NCBI GenBank assembly: GCA_014529385.2
Contig: CM043958.1
Location: forward strand, 78,969,169-79,033,168
Source of the DNA: Adiantum capillus-veneris
Lineage: Eukaryota; Streptophyta; Polypodiopsida; Polypodiales; Pteridaceae
Length of the DNA: 64,000 bases
Direction of reading: 5' to 3'
Shown here piece by piece: positions 57,261 through 64,000 of the stretch (position 1 is the stretch's first letter; each line of letters begins with the position of its first letter). Both the position numbers and the translations under genes were made by a program. The notes below the pieces were generated by a model, which saw nothing but the letters and a program-made list of their open reading frames with translations, was not told the DNA's origin and did not search any database.

Positions 57261-58944
57261 AGTGTCATGTAACGCTGTTGCCATTTGTCTATGTAAAACT
57301 ACTCTACCTGCACATCATAGTGGTTTTGCGAATTTTCTTGCAGCTCCTTTGGCACTAATGGCCTTCCAAGCTCATCGATTAGCTGCGCTGTCTACTCATG
57401 CCCAAATGAAGGGCCTCGAATCGGGTATAGGTGATTGCATCTGCTGAGAACAATCTAGAGCATCCTGAAATCACTACATTCCAAGAGTCCACACTCCGGA
57501 CTCTCGCGCTACTATTGTTGTGCACATCCGCAATTAGTGCATTCTGCGAGGCCACATTCCAGACAAGATGCTCCTCAAGCACTTTTTGTGCTTTTTGAAG
57601 TGCACCACATTTGGCATACATATCGACCAAGACAATGCCAAGCACGACATATTTCTCAAGCGCACTAAATTTGACATACATATCAACCAAGATAGTGCCA
57701 AGCATGACAACTTTTTCCAACAGACTCTGACAAACAACATAATTGATTTTTGTGTCCATATTATCATAACATCTTTTTGTGTCCATATCAGCATCTTGTG
57801 CCGCATGCCTTCAAGATGCATGCATAGGTGATTTCATAAGCTCTCCCATGAATACACCCCATTTGCCACATGTCCCGCAACAATAAGTGCATACCAAGAG
57901 ACCGCATCCCATCCCGATCCTGGAGGAAGCTTGCCAAGAATGTGTCGTGCTTTCGAGATTGCATCAAATGTGACAGGCATGTCCACCAAAGTAGTTTCAA
58001 GCACAAAGTCTTTTTCCGAATTGCCCTGGGCTATCTCGTGAAATTGCCTTTGTTTGGAGAGAGAGACAGAGAGAACATCTTGGACAAGAAGCGTGGCACT
58101 CTACAGTAGGGCTCCAATCTTCACCAGCAAAGGGCATGAGAACCAACCAGATGGGCATACAAAACAAATGCGCGCATGGCTTCTTTTTGCCCAGCGTGCT
58201 TGGTCTTGGTCAGCCCCCGGGATACACCGTGTGCAAAAAAAGGTGGAGGGCTGAGGTGTGAAGGATCGGGGGCGGGAGGTTGATCGGAGGCTGCACGACG
58301 ACAACGTTATTCGTCCACTATCGAAACTTTAATAAGACCCAATCGTTTTCTTTAAAGGCTTGGGCTCTTCTGTGCCTGTCAGCAGCAACCTTTTGCCTTT
58401 GCTGTGAGATAGAGATAGCATCCTTAATCTTTTGAAAAGATTCATGTAGGTCTCGGCTATACTCATCTGTAGCGAAGATATTCCCATGTACCTTAAGTAG
58501 CAAGGGAATTTTTTATCTTTCCTCAATTACCTCGAAAGGTGCTTTTCCCATGGAAGTATGTACATTGTTATTGTAAGCATACTCCACTAAGGGTAAGTAT
58601 TTCTCCCATTGGGATCTTTGATCTACTTCCGTTACATAGGCTTTTAGTAGATCGAGAATGGTTAGATTAGCTATTTCACTTTGGCCATCCGTTTGTGGAT
58701 GATAGGCCGAAGAGAAGTTTAGCCTTGTCCCTAAATTCTCAAAGAGATACTTCCAGAAATTACTGGTCATTCTAGGATCTCTATCCGACACTATGGACAT
58801 TGGCAAGCCATGGTACTTGAAAATTTATGAAATGAAGAGGGTTGCCATTTGATGGGCTTTGATAGTCTTTTTGACAGGTATAAAATGAGCTTGTTTACTG
58901 AACCTGTCTACTATCGTCCATATTCCCGTATTCCCATGGATAGA

Positions 58945-59820
58945 CTTAGGCAATCCAAAGATAAAATCCATGGATATGCTCTCCCATGGTGAATTAGGGA
59001 TTGGCAAGGGTTGAAGCAATCCAAGTTGCTTCCCTCTATCAAATTTTGTCTTTTGGCATACCACACATTCAGAAACATACTCTTGTATGTTCACTTTCAT
59101 GGTAGGCCAATAGAAATATGTTTCAATTCCCTTTAAGGTAGACTAAATCCCTCTATGCCCCGCATACGGTGGAGCATGAGATTCATACATTACTTTCTCA
59201 CGTAGTGAGTTAGTAACGCATAGTCTATAATCATAGAGAAGATAACCATCTTGTAAAGTAAATGGTTCCTCTTTCTTCCCTAGTGCAAGGGTTGAAATCA
59301 CATCTCTAAATTTGGGATCAATAGCATACTCATCTATCATAGAAGATTGATCATTGTGAGTTGCTATGGAAACCGCATTCACTCTCGGCCGTCTTGAGAG
59401 TGCATCAGCTACTTGATTATGCTTGCCAGCAATGTGAGCAATATGAAAATGAAATTGAGAAAGGAAATTTGCCCACTTCATTTGTTTGTCGGAGAGCTTG
59501 GTCTGCGTCATGAAGTACTTAAGACTTTGGTGATCCGTTCGCAGAATGAAAGGAGTCCCCAATAAATAGTGCTTCCATGAGTCTAAGGCATGTAGAACTG
59601 CAAGGAGTTTCTTTTCATATATGCCTAGAGCTTGCTCAACAAGGTCGAGCCTTCGACTCTCATAGCCTATGGCGTGCCATTCTTGGAGCAAAACAGCTCC
59701 AAGGAAATCACCACAATCATCACATTGGACCTCAAATGGTTTTGAGAGATCCGGTATTGTAAGCACAGGTTGAGAGATAAGATTTTCGAAAGCATTGTTC
59801 TCCTTAGCAGAACATGTATA
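58945..59820 (-). repeat. Tandem duplication in pol, downstream copy
   Basis: 876 bases spanning RNase H through the integrase zinc finger, repeating 59821-60708. It carries a 12-base deletion (KLKE region) next to a short direct repeat. It enters directly from the sequence YTCSAKENN, so the duplication kept the reading frame. Confidence 0.9.
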
Positions 59821-60708
59821 CTTAGGCAATCTAAAGATAAAATCCATGGATACGCTCTCCCATGGTGAATTCGGAATCGGCAAGGGTTGAAGCAATCCAA
59901 GTTGCTTCCCTCTATCAAATTTTGTCTTTTGGCATACCACACATTTAGAAACATACTCTTGTATGTTCACTTTCATGGTAGGCCAATAGAAATATGTTTC
60001 AATTCCCTTTAAGGTAGACTAAATCCCTCTATGCCCCGCATACGGTGGAGCATGAGATTCATACATTACTTTCTCACGTAGTGAGTTAGTAACGCATAGT
60101 CTATTGCCGTAGAGAAGATAACCATCTTGTAAAGTAAATGGTTCTTCTTTCTTCCCTAATGCAAGGGCTGAAATCATATCTCTAAAATTGGGATCAATAG
60201 CGTACTCATCTATCATTGAAGATAGATCATTGTGAGTTGCTATGGAAACTGCATTCACTCTCGGCCGTCTTGAGAGTGCATCAGCTACTTGATTATGCTT
60301 GCCAGCAATGTGAGCAATATGAAAATGAAATTGAGAAAGGAAATTTGCCCACTTCATTTGTTTTTCGGAGAGCTTGGTCTGCGTCATGAAGTACTTAAGA
60401 CTTTGGTGATCCATTCGCAGAATGAAAGGAGTCCCCAATAAATAGTGCTTCCATGAGTCTAAGGCATGTAGAACTGCAAGGAGTTCCTTTTCGTATATGC
60501 CTAGAGCTTACTCAACAGGGTTGAGCCTTCGACTCTCATAGCCTATGGCGTGCCCTTCTTGGAGCAAAACAGCTCCAAGGCAATCAGCACAAGCATCACA
60601 TTGGACCTCAAATGGTTTTGAGAGATCCGGTAGTGTAAGCACAGGTTGAGAGATAAGCTTTTCCTTAAGCTTTTCGAAAGCATTGTTCTCCTTAGAAGAC
60701 CATGTATA
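59821..60708 (-). repeat. Tandem duplication in pol, upstream copy
   Basis: 888 bases. On the minus strand the integrase text breaks off after IFRLPK and returns to RNase H text at YTCSAKEN. The junction at about 59820 shows only 1-2 bases of shared sequence (catgtatac / atagactta). Both copies share the TAG after AGHRGI, so that stop predates the duplication. Confidence 0.9.
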
Positions 60709-63700
60709 CCTAACGCTTTTCTTTGTTAGGTCATGTAATGGTCCCGCAATTTGTGAGAACTTTTCTATGAAGCATCTATAGTATGCACACATACCTATAA
60801 AGCTTCTTAGTTCATGAAGATTCCTTGGTTTAGGCCATCCTTTTATTACCTCTAACTTTGATGGATCCATTTGGATGCCATCTTAAGAGATAATATGACC
60901 TAAATACTGAATCTCTTGCAAGAAAAATTCACTTTTCTTTCGTTTAACATAAAGTTTATTCTCTCTCAAAACTTGAAATATTACCTACAGGTGTTGCTTG
61001 TGTTCGTCTAATGAATTAGAGTAGATGATAATATCATCAAAGAACACTCCAGTGAAGGTTCGATGAGGCCTGAATAGCTTCTCCATCAAGCGGTTGAATG
61101 TGGCTGGTGCATTGGTCAAGCCAAAAGGCATGACAATGTATTCGTAAAGACCAAATGTGGTGCGAAATGGGGTCTTTACAATGTCTTGATCAACTATCCT
61201 TTTTTGATGATAGCCACTTTTTAGGTCAATCCTACTGAAGTAGGTTGATCCTTGTAGCTTATCAAATAGGTCTTCTACCCGTGGAACGGGAAACCTATTC
61301 TTGATAGTGATCCTATTTAGTGCTCTATAGTCGACACACATACGATATGTGCCGTCTTTATTTTACACTAATAGCACAGGTGAGCAAAATGGAGATGAGC
61401 TAGACCTAACCATGCCCTTCTCAATTAACTCATGCACTTGCCACATAATCTCCTCTTGTTGAGCTTGAGAAACTCTATAAGGAGGTTTGTTAGGCGGTGA
61501 ACTTCCTGGAAGAAGTTCAATTACATGGTCATTATTACCTCGTTTAGGAGGTAGCTCACAAGGGATGTCGTCAATAAAAACATCTTGAAACCCCTTGAGA
61601 AAATTGTATAACTCTAATTCCTTTTGGTTGATTTTATTTTCTTTTGCTAAAGCATTAGGTTCATTTTGAGAATCTTTAACAAAAATCATGTACACGGAAA
61701 TAGAGCTCTTTATTGAGTTGTTGAAAGCTGATGTATGTACAATGGGGATAGTGTTACCCATTTCCTTAGCATCTATATGCATGTCTTTTTCCCTGAACTT
61801 GAAGGAGATTCTCCTTTCAGGAAATTTAACATCCGCAGCCAGGCGGTCAAACCATGGTGCCCCTAGGATTACATCCTCATGCTTGAGAGGAGAGATAAAG
61901 AAGTCCTCTTTGTCCACATAGCCTTGGACAGGAAGCCTCCATTTCCCGATTAAGGGAGTGATTGAAGCTTCTTGCCCCTTGAAGGAACTGTCTGCGGGTA
62001 GGACATCTCCCATCTCGTAAGCTTGTATGCCTAGCTTGGTGGCCAACTCTATAGATATAAATTTGTGAGTAGAACCAGGGTCAAAGAGAATAAAAGCATC
62101 ATGTTCTCTTACCTTTCCCCAAGCATGGCATAGAGGAGATCCTTTGTGGTGAGTTTGGTGAGTCTCCTCCTCTTGGATTTCAACCAAGGAAGCTCTAGGA
62201 GGATCTTGACGGTTGTTCTTTTGGGGACAAGCGCGGTACGCATGCCCTTGTTCGCCGCACTTGAAACGCCGGTTATCCTTATGATAACGCTCAAGCTCTT
62301 CAAGAGAGAGTTTGTTTTAAGCTTTGTAAACTCCCTTCTCTTTAGCTTTGTTGGGGTTGCCCTTAGGAGAATTTTGGACGTTTTCCTTCCCCTTAGGCTC
62401 GTTGGAACCCTTGTTTTCCGTGGGCTTATTATTTCTTTTAGCCCCCGTTTGGAAATTTATTTGAGAGGCCACCATAGTATGGTGTATTACCGTGATATGG
62501 TACGTGGCCTTTGGGAGTTGACATACTCCGCCATTTCTTTGGTTAAGCCCGCACAAAATTGTTGCTTTTGCTCTCCAAAATCCAACTTTTTGAAGACAGT
62601 GGCTTTGAGTTGTAGGTCCCAAAACTTGTCTACATATTTGTGGATGGATTCATAGGGAGAGAGATTTAAGATTCGCCATTCAGTGAGTACTTTGTCTTTA
62701 GCATCGGTGGCCAAAATCTGCTTCATAATGGAAGCTCTTAAAGCTTTCCATGTTCGTGGAGCTTCACCGTTGGCTCATAAGCTAGACCACCATTGCCTGG
62801 AGGACTTTTGAAAGTGCATAGCTACATGGCGTAGCTTAGAGGACTCTGTGAAGCCCTCATCTCCAAACGTCGCATCAAACTGCTGGATAAAGGCCAAGAC
62901 TTTGTCCGTAGCACCAAAGGTGCCATCATAGGTAAGGAAAGAGATGCTCGTCCCTCCCTCTTTGAACTTCTTCAGCTTGGATGACCTCTTCCATGCGGCA
63001 TAGGATTTCCTATGGCCTCTTCTTTTTGATGGTTCAAAGGTTGCACCATCACTTTCTTCAGAAGGCGAAGAATTTGAAGAAGGTGGAGAAGAGGGTGACC
63101 TCTTTCTCGCCTTTTTCTTGTCTTGATCTTCGTCATCTTTACCATCACTTTCATAAGAGGAAGAGGATGAAGAAGATGGAGAAGAGGGTGTCCTCTTTCT
63201 CGCGTTTTTTTTCTCTTGATTTTTATCATCACTCTTTGAATTATGGCATGGAGAAGAGTGTGATGGTCTTCTCCGCTTTGGTGGTGATGGAGAGCGTTTA
63301 GCCCGCCCACTTCGTGGAGCCATCTCCGTCGAGGTGGCGAGAGACTCACTTCTTTCTCGTTCCTTGGGTGGAGGCTCTTGAGTTCTCCTTTGGGAAGGAG
63401 ATGCATCATCAAGAAGTAAATTCTTGAGCCCTTCGTATGGATTCTCTTCTTCTTCCCAAATCGGAGAGAGACCTCTTTTGGGAGTCTCACAAGGAGGCTT
63501 CCTAGGTGTTCTCTCGTCATGGTGATGAGCTTGGAGAATCCCGTGAGCACGGAGCTTCCGTTGCACTTCACTTTGGAGAGATGGATTGCCCATGGCTTGT
63601 TGAAGCCTAGAAACAAGATAGTTAACAAGCATTGAAGCATCATTAGTAGCTTGCTCATGAGCAAAATCAAAGTTATCAACATTAATTTCACTCTCTTTAC

Positions 63701-63713
63701 TATTGTCAGCTAT

Positions 63714-64000
63714 TCTAACAACTTTTAGGTGTAAACTTTTTAGGTGTACTTTGGCACTTCAAGCCCTAGTTGCTACTCCTCTTTACCCCTTTAGAAAAAG
63801 CACTCAAGCTACTGTACCCGCGGCTCGAATACCATTAATTGCAAGGAATAGAAGAGAGGGTCGTTCAAAACCAAAACAGCGCCGGCTCCTGTCAAGCTTC
63901 TAATAGCTCAATAGTGGTTAAGCCGTAGGCAAGGCAAGCCCCGTAGGACTCCACTATTAAGACCATAGCTCTCGACGGTGATGCCCCATTAACTGCATAA
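63714..64000 (-). other. 5' leader of the right Ty3 copy
   Basis: Matches 123-402 of the window. Untranslated leader. The PBS and 5' LTR of this copy would lie beyond 64000. Confidence 0.7.

Larger units (their letters stand above)
53335..58030 (-). pseudogene. Field of broken PPR (P-L-S type) units
   Basis: On the minus strand, across constantly changing frames, the same phrases recur: LKACGSTQDA.MGTK.H, IVSQ.LLKKDVVLGT, LVDMYAKCGALEKAQK, LEELPVWN, SADAITYACILKACG. These are plant pentatricopeptide repeats of the organellar RNA-binding family. I can place about ten partial units, near 57820-57380, 56120-55780, 55870-55560, 55530-55240, 55240-54960, 54880-54480, 54480-54200 and 53580-53340. 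None is continuous for more than about 130 codons, no initiator or DYW end is visible, and units are partly duplicated. Intact fern PPR proteins of this kind run to many hundreds of residues. Dead array or decayed gene cluster. The phrasing is the main hint that the host is a fern. Confidence 0.75.
58310..63713 (-). pseudogene. Chromovirus-like Ty3 Gag-Pol with internal duplication, 3' truncated
   Basis: Minus strand, in order. Gag from about 63713 (its ATG is ATA; first in-frame ATG 63632): a Ser/Arg/Lys-rich region with a repeated KARKR(T/S)PSSP block, then a Gag core (LRHVAMHFQKSSRQWW, about 62800; YVDKFWDLQLKA, 62620). Zinc-knuckle relic FKCGEQGHAYRAC (62265; first Cys changed). Protease ILFDPGSTHKFIS (62080) and [19 protein letters not shown] (61341), [10 protein letters not shown] (61045). 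RNase H TDHQSLKYF; integrase zinc finger CVVCQKTKF, MDFIFGLPK, IVSDRDPR, HPQTDGQSE. It stops near 58310 in WVLLKFR, with no GPY/F end, PPT or 3' LTR. Stops include TAA before NKDGTYR (61360), TAG after AGHRGI in both duplicate copies and one at 60508. Confidence 0.85.

Noticed and set aside
31458-61362. TAA codons at almost the same RT landmark in two unrelated Ty3 elements (31458 and about 61360), as a possible programmed readthrough
   Set aside because: The stops sit at slightly different residues before the CVDYR motif, the minus Tat element has Lys there, and both elements carry other lesions. Independent Lys-to-stop changes are simpler.

Overview
This is a plant nuclear window, most likely from a large, repeat-rich fern genome. 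The clue to ferns is the style of the PPR-repeat remnants at 53.3-58.0 kb, which carry LKACGS..D.G..IH and VDMYAKCGALEKAQKVLEELPV phrasing. I infer the taxon and cannot confirm it. I see no intact single-copy host gene, no tRNA or rRNA gene and no CRISPR-like array. Almost everything recognisable is transposable-element or pseudogene material.

Layout. 1-0.54 kb is the 5' end of a minus-strand Ty3/gypsy copy: Gag N-terminus, leader, degenerate iMet-type PBS, then LTR-like sequence. The same family reappears at 58.3-64.0 kb, also on the minus strand, so the window is bracketed by two copies. 0.81-10.62 kb is a candidate two- or three-gene DNA transposon bounded by a 17-bp perfect inverted repeat. 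On the plus strand it has a coiled-coil/zinc-finger gene (1.3-4.0 kb) and a second unknown gene (4.2-4.85 kb). A convergent multi-exon transposase-like pseudogene (10.2-5.6 kb) carries an HGKGEHDGAGA motif. A second, more decayed copy of that transposase's first exon lies at 14.86-15.5 kb. 10.6-25.7 kb otherwise holds microsatellites, minisatellites, an orphan Gag remnant (16.6-18.3 kb), a possible PBS at 21.65 kb and long stretches with nothing I can identify.

25.7-35.6 kb is the best-preserved element: a plus-strand Ty3 element of the Tat type. It has nearly identical long LTRs, four extra open frames between PBS and gag (two tandem-duplicated pairs, the larger pair F-box-like), and one long gag-pro-RT-RNaseH-aRNaseH-IN frame. 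That frame is broken by a single TAA, and a deletion removes the end of integrase and fuses it to the 3' LTR. 36.8-45.4 kb is a second Tat-type element on the minus strand. It is complete from LTR to LTR but decayed, has no accessory frames, and sits inside a tandem-repeat array that it split. 45.4-52.8 kb holds array remnants, a chromovirus integrase tail, a Gag remnant and a truncated LTR-PBS-gag element. 53.3-58.0 kb is a minus-strand field of broken PPR units. 58.3-63.7 kb is a chromovirus-like gag-pol pseudogene with an in-frame 0.88-kb tandem duplication spanning RNase H to the integrase zinc finger.

The most interesting items are the duplicated accessory frames of the plus Tat element, with splice acceptors in the same phase ahead of both larger frames, and the convergent DNA transposon with intronic ACCGGT-type minisatellites.
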